Source: CAYZHV01 sp964478055 (GTDB lineage Bacteria > Spirochaetota > Spirochaetia > DSM-27196 > Alkalispirochaetaceae). From it: DNA of 64,000 nt. Position 1 is the stretch's first letter. Each line of letters begins with the position of its first letter. The translations under genes and the position numbers were made by a program. The DNA lies in the NCBI GenBank assembly GCA_964478055.1, contig CAYZHV010000001.1:26765-90764 (forward strand), read 5' to 3'. Under the pieces are notes generated by a model. That model was not told the DNA's origin. It ran no database searches and was given only the letters and a program-made list of their open reading frames with translations. Below, in pieces: positions 24,632 through 32,946 of this stretch.

Positions 24632-26056
24632 TTAGCCCATTCCGGGATCGATGCCGAAAAACCCCACGGCGTTATGCCAGCAGATCTCCTCGACCATGCT
24701 TCCCAGGAGCTGCATGTCGTTGGGCGCCTCCCCCTGCTCGACCCAAGTGCCGATCATGTTGCAAAGGGTGCGGCGAAAGTACTCGTGCCGGGGAAAGGAG
24801 AGAAAACTCCGGGAGTCGGTAAGCATACCCACAAAGCGTCGCAGAAGGCCCATGTTCGCCAGAGCTCTCATCTGCCACTCCATTCCCTCTTTCTGATCGT
24901 TAAACCACCAGCCGGAGCCGAGCTGCATCTTGCCGGGAACGCTTCCGTCCTGGAAGTTGCCGATCATCGTCGCCATGAGCTCGTTGTCCCGGGGATTGAG
25001 GTTGTAGATGATCGTCTTCGGCAGCTCCTTGGTCTTATCCATGGAGTCCAGAAGCCTTGCAAGAGGGGCAGCCATGACGCCGTCCGCCATGGAGTCGAAT
25101 CCAGTGTCCGGTCCGAGAGCCTCGTACATGCGGCTGTTGTTGTTCCGAAGGGCCCCGATGTGGAGCTGGAAGACCCATCCCCGCCGGGCGTACTCCCGGC
25201 CGAGCTCGCCCAGGAGGGCGGAGGCAAAGGCGGCGTGATCCGCCTCGGAGACCTCTCGTCCCGCCGAAGCGTCCCTAAAGATCCGCTCTAGCTCTTCCTT
25301 GCCCGCCTCTCGATAGACCGGCAACGTTAGGGCGTGGTCTGAGACTTTGCAGCCGCGGTGAGCGAAGTGCTCGATTCGCTCCATGAGCACCGATAGAAGC
25401 TCGTCAAAGCTACCGATACGATCTCGCCCAGCCGCCCGGGCAAGCTTTTCCAGGTACGCCGGGTACTCTTTCGGCTTGTCTACCGCGTAGGACTTGTCGG
25501 GGCGAAAGGAGGGATAGACGGCGACGTCGAAATCCTTGTCCTCAGCAATAGCGCGGTGGTGCGACAGGTCATCCGCGGGATCATCGGTAGTGCCCACATA
25601 GCGCACCTTCGCCTGCTTGAGAAGGCCCCGGGCTGAGAATTCCGGCTTCTTCAACAGTTCATTGGTACGATTCCATATGTCCTCGGCGGTCTCCCCGTTT
25701 AGCAGTACGCCCTCGATGCCAAAAGGTTTCTTCAGCTCGAGGTGTGTCCAGTGGTAGAGCGGGTTGCCCACCGTGTACGGCACCGTTTCCGCCCACTTCT
25801 GAAACTTCTCTCGATTAGGAGCCTCACCAGTCACGTAGGGTTCCGCCACGCCGTTTGTACGCATGGCGCGCCACTTGTAGTGGTCCCCGGCGAGCCACGC
25901 CTCGGCTAGGTCCGAAAATCGGTGGTCCTCGGCGATCATCTTTGGGGAGAGATGGCAATGGTAGTCGAAAATCGGCATGTGCGCCGCATGCTCGTGATAA
26001 AGACGTTCAGCCGTGCGGCTCTGCAAGAGAAAATTGTCGTCCATAAAGGGTTTCAT
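24632..26056 (-). CDS. uxaC: Glucuronate/galacturonate isomerase (UxaC)
   Basis: 474 residues, the normal length for uronate isomerase. The N-terminal metal-binding motif FDYHCHLSP (H-x-H) of the amidohydrolase-fold barrel is present, with further family blocks at GNPLYHWTHLELKKPFGI and YVGTTDDPADDLSHH and the C-terminal LTDSRSFLSFPRHEYFRR. The enzyme interconverts D-glucuronate/D-fructuronate and D-galacturonate/D-tagaturonate. It lies between the TRAP large permease and uxaE on the same strand, so imported uronate can be used immediately. The 62-base gap from dctM contains a GC-rich inverted repeat. Confidence 0.95.
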   Translation of the reverse strand: MKPFMDDNFLLQSRTAERLYHEHAAHMPIFDYHCHLSPKMIAEDHRFSDLAEAWLAGDHYKWRAMRTNGVAEPYVTGEAPNREKFQKWAETVPYTVGNPLYHWTHLELKKPFGIEGVLLNGETAEDIWNRTNELLKKPEFSARGLLKQAKVRYVGTTDDPADDLSHHRAIAEDKDFDVAVYPSFRPDKSYAVDKPKEYPAYLEKLARAAGRDRIGSFDELLSVLMERIEHFAHRGCKVSDHALTLPVYREAGKEELERIFRDASAGREVSEADHAAFASALLGELGREYARRGWVFQLHIGALRNNNSRMYEALGPDTGFDSMADGVMAAPLARLLDSMDKTKELPKTIIYNLNPRDNELMATMIGNFQDGSVPGKMQLGSGWWFNDQKEGMEWQMRALANMGLLRRFVGMLTDSRSFLSFPRHEYFRRTLCNMIGTWVEQGEAPNDMQLLGSMVEEICWHNAVGFFGIDPGMG

Positions 26057-26118
26057 GAGTATCGTTCCTTTCCAGCTCAGACGGTATTGTCTCGGCCCCG
26101 GCGGGGCCGGCCCCTATC

Positions 26119-27417
26119 CTACCCCATGATGAGGTTCGGGATGAACATCACCATATTCGGAATGAAGGTGATCAGCATAAGAACCACGATCATAACCGCG
26201 TAGAACGGAAGCATCGCCTTGGTGGCGTTCTCGATGGAGGTCCTACCCACCGCGCACCCCACAAAAAGGGCCGAGCCCACCGGCGGCGTGGCGAGGCCAA
26301 TACCTAGGTTCAGCATCATCATAATACCAAACTGAACCGGATCCATCCCCAAAGCTCCGACCACGACCGGGTACAAAATCGGGGTGGTGATCAGGATGAG
26401 AGGTGCCATGTCCATGATGGTACCAAGAAGAAGCAACAGCAAATTGATAAGCAGAAGAAGTGCCACCCGACTCTCGGTTATCGCCAAAAGCCCCTGGGTC
26501 ACCTTCGCAGGAATCTGCAAGAAAGCGAGGAGCCATCCAAAGGCGCTCGCTGCGGCTATCAGGGACATCACCATGGCCAGAGTCTTGAGGGAGGAGAAGA
26601 GAATTACCCGGAACTCCTTGAGGGGGATCTCCCGGTAAACAAAGAAGGTGATAACAAAAGCGTAAACCGTGGCGATCGCCGCAGATTCCGTGGCGGTGAA
26701 AACGCCGGAAATGACGCCGCCAATGATAATGACCGCCGTCAGGAGACCGAGGATGGCGTCCTTGGTGAGCTGCACCGCCTCCTTCAGGGTGTACTTCTGC
26801 TCCTTCGGATAACCCCGCTTCACGGCGATGGCGTAGCTCAGGATCATGAGAACAATCCCGAGCAGGACACCGGGTATGAAGCCTCCGAGGAAGAGGCGGC
26901 CTACCGAGACACCCCCGGCGGCGAGGGAGTAAATAATCATGTTGTGGCTCGGGGGGATGATGATCCCCTGACAGGCGCTGGTTACCGTCACCGCCACGGA
27001 GTAATCGCCGTCGTACCCCTTCTTCTTCATCATCGGAATCATGATGGTTCCGATCGAAGAGACGTCCGCCACAGCGGAGCCGGAGATGCCACCAAAGAAC
27101 ATGCTCGCCAGGACGTTTACCTGCGCCAGTCCGCCCCGGACTCTTCCGACAATGAGGTTCGAGAATTGAATGAGCCGCCGGGAAATGCCCCCGCGACTCA
27201 TGATTTCTCCGGCGAGAATGAAGAAGGGAATCGCCAGGAGAGAGAAGATCTTGACGCCCTGGACCATCCGCTGGACGATTGCCATCATCGGAATCTCCAG
27301 GAAGAAGGCCGTCAGGATCGAGGAGGCTGCGAGGGAGAAGGTAATCGGCACTTTGAGTACCAGGAGTATGCCAAAGCTGCCCAGGAGGATAGTAGTCGCT
27401 ACGTTGACGTCAGGCAT
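26119..27417 (-). CDS. dctM: TRAP transporter large permease (DctM family)
   Basis: 432 residues with about eleven to twelve membrane helices of the DctM/SiaM family. Family segments include the N-terminal KVPITFSLAASSI, FFGGISGSAVADVSSIGTI near residue 95, the GIIIPPSHNMIIYSL loop near 140 and a second inverted-repeat half ending GLATPPVGSALFVG. It is the ion-coupled transport subunit; uptake needs DctP and DctQ. Its ATG lies directly against the dctQ stop codon (27418), so the permeases are co-translated. The operon context with uxaC and uxaE points to hexuronate uptake. Confidence 0.95.
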   Translation of the reverse strand: MPDVNVATTILLGSFGILLVLKVPITFSLAASSILTAFFLEIPMMAIVQRMVQGVKIFSLLAIPFFILAGEIMSRGGISRRLIQFSNLIVGRVRGGLAQVNVLASMFFGGISGSAVADVSSIGTIMIPMMKKKGYDGDYSVAVTVTSACQGIIIPPSHNMIIYSLAAGGVSVGRLFLGGFIPGVLLGIVLMILSYAIAVKRGYPKEQKYTLKEAVQLTKDAILGLLTAVIIIGGVISGVFTATESAAIATVYAFVITFFVYREIPLKEFRVILFSSLKTLAMVMSLIAAASAFGWLLAFLQIPAKVTQGLLAITESRVALLLLINLLLLLLGTIMDMAPLILITTPILYPVVVGALGMDPVQFGIMMMLNLGIGLATPPVGSALFVGCAVGRTSIENATKAMLPFYAVMIVVLMLITFIPNMVMFIPNLIMG

Positions 27418-28023
27418 CTAGATCTCTCCCTTTATTGGTGCGTCGTTAGGCCCTCGATCTCCCAGTTGCTCCGGCGTGAGGATGATCGAGTCTCCTCCCG
27501 CCTCGGAATGTCCGCCGTACCCGGAGTCGGCGTCGGTGTCGGTGTCGGTGTCGAACCCGACGAGATCCGTGATCGCCTCGTAGATCATCAGCACCGCCGA
27601 TAGGGGAACGACCATATAGAGCAACGCCGAAGGAAGCCGTGTCGCGGGCATAATGGAACGCATGGTGAACTGAATGAGTATGCGTCCGTATATGAGCATC
27701 ACTACCGCGATAAAGAGCACCATCAGGTCCGAAAGCTTCGTCAGGACAGTGTCCAGCTTCGGTATGGGGCGGCGCCAGAGGTGAAGACTGATGTGGAGCT
27801 TCTTTCGTACCCCCAGGGCCATGGAAATGAAGACAAAGGTGACCGCCATAACCAGAGATATCTCCTCAGCCCAGTGAATCCCTGAGTTGAGGACATACCG
27901 CATGAAGACGTTGGTGCCGATAAGGAGCGTCATCAGGACGAGCAACGTCTCGGCAAGAATGATCGCCATGGCAAAAATGGCATCGAAAAGCTTGACGATC
28001 CAGCGGAATAGGCGAAGTCGCAC
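27418..28023 (-). CDS. dctQ: TRAP transporter small permease (DctQ family)
   Basis: About 201 residues with four membrane helices typical of DctQ, including the conserved region FMRYVLNSGIHWAEEIS. The GTG at 28023 has AGGAGG six bases upstream and fits better than the first GTG of the open frame at 28053. The C terminus is unusual: after the last helix there is a hydrophilic tail beginning with an Asp-Thr repeat, encoded by a six-base tandem repeat, and extending about 45 residues. DctQ tails are usually short. It sits between dctP and dctM. Confidence 0.9.
   Translation of the reverse strand: MRLRLFRWIVKLFDAIFAMAIILAETLLVLMTLLIGTNVFMRYVLNSGIHWAEEISLVMAVTFVFISMALGVRKKLHISLHLWRRPIPKLDTVLTKLSDLMVLFIAVVMLIYGRILIQFTMRSIMPATRLPSALLYMVVPLSAVLMIYEAITDLVGFDTDTDTDADSGYGGHSEAGGDSIILTPEQLGDRGPNDAPIKGEI
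27526..27555. repeat. Six-base tandem repeat inside dctQ
   Basis: Five units of GTCGGT with variants in the first (GTCGGC) and last (GTCGAA), in frame with dctQ, where the minus strand encodes alternating Asp-Thr. In-frame units could change in number without breaking the gene. Confidence 0.8.
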
Positions 28024-28043
28024 CGTGTCCCTCCTCAGAACAA

Positions 28044-28074
28044 CCCGCCGCACCGACAGAGCGGCACGGCGGGG
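28044..28074 (-). terminator. Stem-loop between dctP and dctQ
   Basis: Arms CCCGCCG (28044-28050) and CGGCGGG (28067-28073) with an inner CCG/CGG pair form a strong hairpin. On the minus strand it is followed by TTGTTCT. It may end most dctP transcripts or protect their 3' ends, with read-through to dctQM. Confidence 0.6.
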
Positions 28075-28107
28075 AAATAGTTCGTCACTTCCATTGTAAG
28101 TCCAGGC

Positions 28108-29121
28108 TTACCGGACTGCACGAATCTCCGCAACAACGTCCTGGAGCTCAGCGCTCAGGTTGTCGTAGAGCGGCTGCATCGCCTCCTGAAACTCGGCGTA
28201 GGCGTCAGGAGAAAGCTCGGTGATGGTGTTCCCGTGGGCTCGAATTGCCTCCTCCGCCACCTGCTCGAACTCCGCCCACTTTTCAATCTGAAAGTCGATG
28301 GAATCCCGAGCGGCCTGCTTGATGATTTCCTGGTCCTCCTGGGAAAGTCGGTCCATGCTCATTTTCGAGGCTACGAGAATCTCCGGAACCCGGGTGTGCT
28401 GGTCCAGGGTGAAATACTCCGCCACTTCATAGTGGCTGGTAGAGTAGTAGCTCGGCCAGTTGTTCTCGGCGCCGTCGATAACACCGGTTTGGAGACCGCT
28501 GTAGACCTCTCCGAAGGGCATGGGTGAGGCTACCGCACCGAGGGCCTCAACGAGACCTACCATGAGCTCGCTCTCCTGGACCCGGATCTTGAGTCCCTCC
28601 ATGTCCTCTACGCTCGTGATCTCTCGTACGGAGTTGTAGAAGTTTCTGGAGCCGGAGTCGTACCATGCCAGACCGACGAACCCGGAGGGCTCGAGGCTGG
28701 CGAGAATCTCGTCTCCGATCTCTCCCCGAAGAACCTTCCACATGTGGTCGGCGTCGCGATAGAGGTAGGGCATTTGGAGCGCGTTGAGCTGTTCCGCGAA
28801 GGCGGCTAAGGGCGAGATACTGACGCGGGTAAAGTCTATGGCGCCGAACTGCACCTGCTCGATTACCGCTCGCTCTTCACCGAGCTGCGAGGAGTGGTAC
28901 ACTTCGATCTTGACGCGACCGTCGGTGCGCTCTTCTACGAGTCGCGCGAACTCATAGTCGCCCTGGGTGGTGGGATAGTCCTGCGGGTGGGTTTCCGCCA
29001 GACGCATGACAATCTGTTCCGGCTCGGCTTCGGCGGCCTCTTCCATTTCCTGCTGCCCGCTTGCAAAGAGGACGGCGCTACCGAGAATAGCGATAAGTAG
29101 AATCGCGAGAGCCTTTTTCAT
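28108..29121 (-). CDS. dctP: TRAP transporter solute-binding protein (DctP family)
   Basis: About 337 residues. The leader MKKALAILLIAILGSAVLFA ends with SGQQE, a common processing region in spirochaete exported proteins. The mature domain carries the DctP/TRAP-P signature: the conserved arginine in GLKIRVQES, near residue 165 of the processed region, that clamps the substrate carboxylate, followed by PMPFGEVYSGLQTGVIDGAE. The ATG at 29121 is preceded by AAGGAGGGAGAG. It is first of dctP-Q-M-uxaC-uxaE, and the family plus neighbours predict a uronate ligand. About 100 bases separate it from the response regulator upstream. Confidence 0.95.
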   Translation of the reverse strand: MKKALAILLIAILGSAVLFASGQQEMEEAAEAEPEQIVMRLAETHPQDYPTTQGDYEFARLVEERTDGRVKIEVYHSSQLGEERAVIEQVQFGAIDFTRVSISPLAAFAEQLNALQMPYLYRDADHMWKVLRGEIGDEILASLEPSGFVGLAWYDSGSRNFYNSVREITSVEDMEGLKIRVQESELMVGLVEALGAVASPMPFGEVYSGLQTGVIDGAENNWPSYYSTSHYEVAEYFTLDQHTRVPEILVASKMSMDRLSQEDQEIIKQAARDSIDFQIEKWAEFEQVAEEAIRAHGNTITELSPDAYAEFQEAMQPLYDNLSAELQDVVAEIRAVR

Positions 29122-29221
29122 CTCTCCCTCCTTAAAAATTTGGTCTGCTATCATGCTACCCCGGCGCGGGAGCGGCTGGTTTGTATATTCTTGCTATTTC
29201 TCGGACATTCTTGCTAATCGA

Positions 29222-30739
29222 CTAGGGAGTAATGCGCTGACGCCGGTAGTCACTGGGGGAGACCCCCTCTTTTCGGGTAAAAACCCGGCTAAAGTAGCTC
29301 GGGTCCCCGAACCCCGCCCGGGCGCTCACCTCCTTGACCGACAGCCTCCCTTCCGCGAGAAGCTCCCGGGCGACGGCAAGGCGTCGGTCTGTGATGTATC
29401 CCACTACTGTCTTTCCGGTCTCCCGCCGGAAGAGCCGGCTCAAATGGTAGGCGGAGACCGAAGCGAGCTCCGCCAAGGACTCCAGGGTGAGCTCCTCCAT
29501 GTAGTGATGATCAATATGCTCCCGGGCCCGCCGGACCGGCGGGGAGAGCTCCTCGAAGCCGTTATCCTGGTACCGTCTGCGCAGCTCTTCGAGCCCCCTG
29601 AGAAAGAGCTCCCGGTCTCGCCCCTGGCCGAATTCCTCGCCCGGGGAGATCGCCGGAACGCGCAAGGCGTGAGCAAGATAGGTGAGTCGCTCCGCAAGCA
29701 TTCGAGGAGAGTCCGCCGCGGCGAGAAGCTGCTCTCCCACTCGTCGGACCTCCTCACCGTCGCCCCGGCGTAACTCCCCGAGAAGAGATCGCTCCAGAGC
29801 GTACCGGTCGTCCTTCTCGCTCCGAGCCTGGGATAGGGTGGAAAGGAGTTTCACCTGGGAACCCTGACGCTCCAGACTCATGGAAGCCTCCGTGGCCCAC
29901 CGGGCAAGCTGTGAAGCCTGGGAGCTGGTCTCGGTAAGTATTCCCCGGGCCGTCACCGCCTCCCGGCGGGAATAGTCCGCTATCCCCTTTTCGACCGCAT
30001 CAAAGAGATCGCCCTCGAGGAGCGCGTGGTCACCCGGAAAGAGGGCGACCCGGAGCTCACTACCCTGTCTCCACGGGAGGATCTCGTAACCGCAGGTTCG
30101 AGCAATCCGATGAACCGCCGATTGAAGTCTGCGCAGACGTGCCTCCATCCGACCAGGGACCGGGCTGAGTTGCTCGACCGCCCTGGGGGCCAGACGAAGC
30201 ACGAGAAGAGCCGCTTCCTGCCGGCTACCGAGAAGCGCTCCGACGCGCTCCAGAGACTCTTCATCTCCGAGAAAGAGCTTTTCCATGAGCTGTCGCTGCG
30301 CCAGAGGGGTGAGGAGCTCCACCGTCCGGGAGAGCTCCTCTTGGGAGGCACCAGCCTCTCTCAGCTCTCGCAATGACGCCATCGCCTTCCCCACTGCTTC
30401 GGCGACCTCCTCATCCGCTGCCGGTTTGACAAGGAACTCCGTTGCCCGGAGCCGGAGAGCCTGCCGGGCATACTCGAACTGATCAAAGGCGGTCAGAAAG
30501 ATTATCTGCATCTCCGGGTTGCGTTCCCGCAGAAGTCGGGCCGCCTCGATGCCGTCGATCCCTGGCATCTTTATGTCCAGAATCGCGATATCCGGGCCGA
30601 ACTCCTCCGCAACTGTCACTGCCTGCCGGCCGTTCTCGGCAAGCCTCGTTTCCCCGATCTCCGGCGAGAGACGCTCCACCGCCTGCAGGAGTCCATCCCG
30701 CTCGAGGGGCTCATCTTCAGCTATGAGCAAACGATACAC
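29222..30739 (-). CDS. YesN-type response regulator with AraC DNA-binding domain
   Basis: 505 residues. An N-terminal receiver domain has acidic residues E8-D9 and the phospho-acceptor D55 in AILDIKMPG, the switch Thr/Ser in IIFLTAF and Lys in FLVKPA. A long middle region (about 125-390) resembles the YesN-type linker. A C-terminal AraC/XylS double helix-turn-helix ends the protein (about 400-505; LAELASVSAYHLSRLFRRETGKT and GFGDPSYFSRVFTRKEGVSPSDYRR). The gene overlaps the end of the histidine kinase by 23 bases. It probably activates the dctP operon just downstream in response to external sugar. Confidence 0.93.
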   Translation of the reverse strand: MYRLLIAEDEPLERDGLLQAVERLSPEIGETRLAENGRQAVTVAEEFGPDIAILDIKMPGIDGIEAARLLRERNPEMQIIFLTAFDQFEYARQALRLRATEFLVKPAADEEVAEAVGKAMASLRELREAGASQEELSRTVELLTPLAQRQLMEKLFLGDEESLERVGALLGSRQEAALLVLRLAPRAVEQLSPVPGRMEARLRRLQSAVHRIARTCGYEILPWRQGSELRVALFPGDHALLEGDLFDAVEKGIADYSRREAVTARGILTETSSQASQLARWATEASMSLERQGSQVKLLSTLSQARSEKDDRYALERSLLGELRRGDGEEVRRVGEQLLAAADSPRMLAERLTYLAHALRVPAISPGEEFGQGRDRELFLRGLEELRRRYQDNGFEELSPPVRRAREHIDHHYMEELTLESLAELASVSAYHLSRLFRRETGKTVVGYITDRRLAVARELLAEGRLSVKEVSARAGFGDPSYFSRVFTRKEGVSPSDYRRQRITP

Positions 30740-32234
30740 GCTCCTCCTCCCTCACCGGCAGCCGTATCTCCACTCTCGTTCCCTTTCCCGGCGCACTGGA
30801 AATGCGAAAGCTCTCCCTGCCCTGATAGGTCAGCCGAAGTCGGTGTAGGACGTTCTGTATCCCGATGCCACTGGTGTTTTCCGGCTCCTGCTGTGCGGTA
30901 CTTGTCGTCTCTTCGTATCGCATGAGCCGTCGCGCCCGTTCAGCGGCCATTCCGACGCCGTTGTCACTCACCGACAGCTGGAGCTCGTCCCCTGAGAGAA
31001 AAGCGGAGACTACCACTTCGCCCCCCTCCTCGCTCGGCTCCACCCCGTAGCGAACGGCGTTCTCCACGAGAGGCTGGAGGATGAGCACGGGCACATCGAT
31101 GGACTCGGCATCCACCTCGCAGAGAAGACGGTAGCTGAGTCGATCCCCGAAACGGTGGATCTGAATCTGCATGTATTCCTCCAGGAGCTGCAACTCCGCG
31201 GAGAGACTCACCATGGAGGCGGGATTTCGCAGTAGGTAGCGAAACACCTTGGAGAGAGAACGAATGAGCCCCGCAGACTGGGTGGCGTTCTCTCCAGCGG
31301 CGGTTCTAGCGATGGCGTTGAGGGTGTTGAAGAGAAAGTGCGGATTTATCTGCGTCTGCAGCCCTATCAGTTGCGCCTCCCGGAGGGAGCGCTGCATGGA
31401 GATATTCTTGAGCTCTTCATCATGGAGCCGTCGCTGAAGCTCGTGTTTGTCCCGGAGGTCAACAACCAGTCTCCGAATGTTCTCGCTCATACTGTTGAAG
31501 GAGCTGGCCAGGGTTCCCACCTCGTCCCCCTGAGGAACCCGCACCGCCGGAAGGTCGAGCTCCCCCGCGGCCATGCGACGAGAGGCGAGGGCGAGCTCAT
31601 GGAGTGGATGGGTGACGGTCCGGGAAAAGAGCACCGCAAAACCGATCAGGAGCAGAGCGATAAGGCCGACACCGACTGCGGCTGTCCGGGGAACTTGCTC
31701 CGCCTGGGCACGATAGACTGAGTAGCTCTCGCTTCCCTCGGCCAGACGGAGCCGAAAGAGCTCGGCGATGTAAGCGTCCACGTAGCGGGAGATCTTTACC
31801 GCCCACTCATAGGTGAGATAGAAGCCGTCGGCCCCCTCTATTCTCTCGCTGATCGACCTCGAGGCGGCGGCACCATAGGCGCGGAGGCCGAAGCGGGCTG
31901 CGGTTATGTGGAACCTGCCCGGATAGGTCGGGTCGAGCTCGCTCTCCAGTCGACTGAGAAGGTTCCAGAGCTCCGGCGTGGAGGCACCGTACGCCTCGAG
32001 CTCCCTCTCGTCGCCGGTCCGCATATAGTCGGAGAGGTGGTCCCGGCTCTCAGAGAGCGTCTTCTGAAACTGGTGAATCGTGAAGTAACTGTCCAGATTT
32101 TCCTGAAAGACGTCAGTGTACTCCGTGGCGGTGTAAACCACGTAGGTCATGAGAGCCATAAAGGCGAGGATTATCACCCCGAAAAAGAGGAGATGCTTGT
32201 TCTGAAGGCTCAGGCTGCGCCAAAGCGGTCTCAC
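30717..32234 (-). CDS. YesM-type sensor histidine kinase
   Basis: 505 residues. Membrane helices lie near residues 12-33 and 185-205, flanking an extracytoplasmic helical sensor. A HAMP domain with the typical HPLHELALASRRMAAGEL stretch follows. The kinase core is of the LytS/YesM type: phospho-acceptor His in QTQINPHFLFNTLNAIAR, and an ATP-binding domain with LQPLVENAVRYG, DNGVGM and GIGIQNVLHRL. It overlaps the response regulator at its 3' end and the lipoprotein gene by four bases at its 5' end, so the three genes form one unit. Regulation of the neighbouring TRAP/uxa genes is inferred from position. Confidence 0.93.
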   Translation of the reverse strand: MRPLWRSLSLQNKHLLFFGVIILAFMALMTYVVYTATEYTDVFQENLDSYFTIHQFQKTLSESRDHLSDYMRTGDERELEAYGASTPELWNLLSRLESELDPTYPGRFHITAARFGLRAYGAAASRSISERIEGADGFYLTYEWAVKISRYVDAYIAELFRLRLAEGSESYSVYRAQAEQVPRTAAVGVGLIALLLIGFAVLFSRTVTHPLHELALASRRMAAGELDLPAVRVPQGDEVGTLASSFNSMSENIRRLVVDLRDKHELQRRLHDEELKNISMQRSLREAQLIGLQTQINPHFLFNTLNAIARTAAGENATQSAGLIRSLSKVFRYLLRNPASMVSLSAELQLLEEYMQIQIHRFGDRLSYRLLCEVDAESIDVPVLILQPLVENAVRYGVEPSEEGGEVVVSAFLSGDELQLSVSDNGVGMAAERARRLMRYEETTSTAQQEPENTSGIGIQNVLHRLRLTYQGRESFRISSAPGKGTRVEIRLPVREEERVSFAHS

Positions 32235-32887
32235 CGGAGGCCTCCCTCGTACTCGTGCCCCTCGTAGATGAGCGCCACTGTAGGGACTCCCTGGACATAG
32301 ACGAAGCTCGCGGTCCGCCGGGCAATGAGGGGGTGGTAATAGTAGCGAAACGGCTCCTCCCGGGGAGCCTCATTGTACCGATTGTAAGCGGCTCGCCAAC
32401 TCTTCCGGTCGGGATACGCCTCTACTCGGGCGTACCGAATGTTGCCGCTGTTCCCGGAGTCCTCGGCGAGGTAGTAGTGTTCGCGCTGGCTCCGGTACTG
32501 CCGGTCGTAGAAGAGCCGGGCGTTCTCCAGCGACGAAAACTGTCTGAGAAGGACGATCTTGTTCACCGACTCCTTCGGTCCGATGTGAAGAAGTAGGTCC
32601 GTAAAGCTCCACCGGTCATCGCCGGGGAGGACCTTTCGGTGATAGACGACGTGCCCCCCTTGGGTTCCCCGGTACTCGAACCGCTCATTTCCCGGCGCCT
32701 CGACATCAAACTCGCTTCCCAGTCGGTAGCCGCCGGCAACCGGCTCCATCCGGAGCAAGTACTCCGCATCCACCGAAGAGCTCTCAGGTTTAGGCGCGGT
32801 GGTACACCCGAGAAGCGCCGTGAGTAGACCGTAGACGGCGAGGAACGGCAGCAGGAGCAAACCGAATCGAGAGATCCTGCGGATCAT
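32231..32887 (-). CDS. Lipoprotein of unknown function in YesMN operon
   Basis: 218 residues. A basic N terminus and a hydrophobic core end in the lipobox LTALLGC (Cys28), so the protein is lipid-anchored outside the cytoplasm. The mature part is rich in Tyr, Arg and Glu, with no recognised domain. The gene overlaps the histidine kinase start by four bases (ATGA) and leads that operon. A role as an accessory ligand-sensing or inhibitory subunit for the kinase is a reasonable inference; similar exported proteins accompany some YesM kinases. TAGAGT lies six bases before the ATG, another possible near-leaderless start, but its -35 is weak. Confidence 0.75.
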   Translation of the reverse strand: MIRRISRFGLLLLPFLAVYGLLTALLGCTTAPKPESSSVDAEYLLRMEPVAGGYRLGSEFDVEAPGNERFEYRGTQGGHVVYHRKVLPGDDRWSFTDLLLHIGPKESVNKIVLLRQFSSLENARLFYDRQYRSQREHYYLAEDSGNSGNIRYARVEAYPDRKSWRAAYNRYNEAPREEPFRYYYHPLIARRTASFVYVQGVPTVALIYEGHEYEGGLR

Positions 32888-32946
32888 AGGGGTACTCTAT
32901 CACGTCTCCGGAACTCTGTGGCACTCTTCACCGCAGAGGAGCCGCC

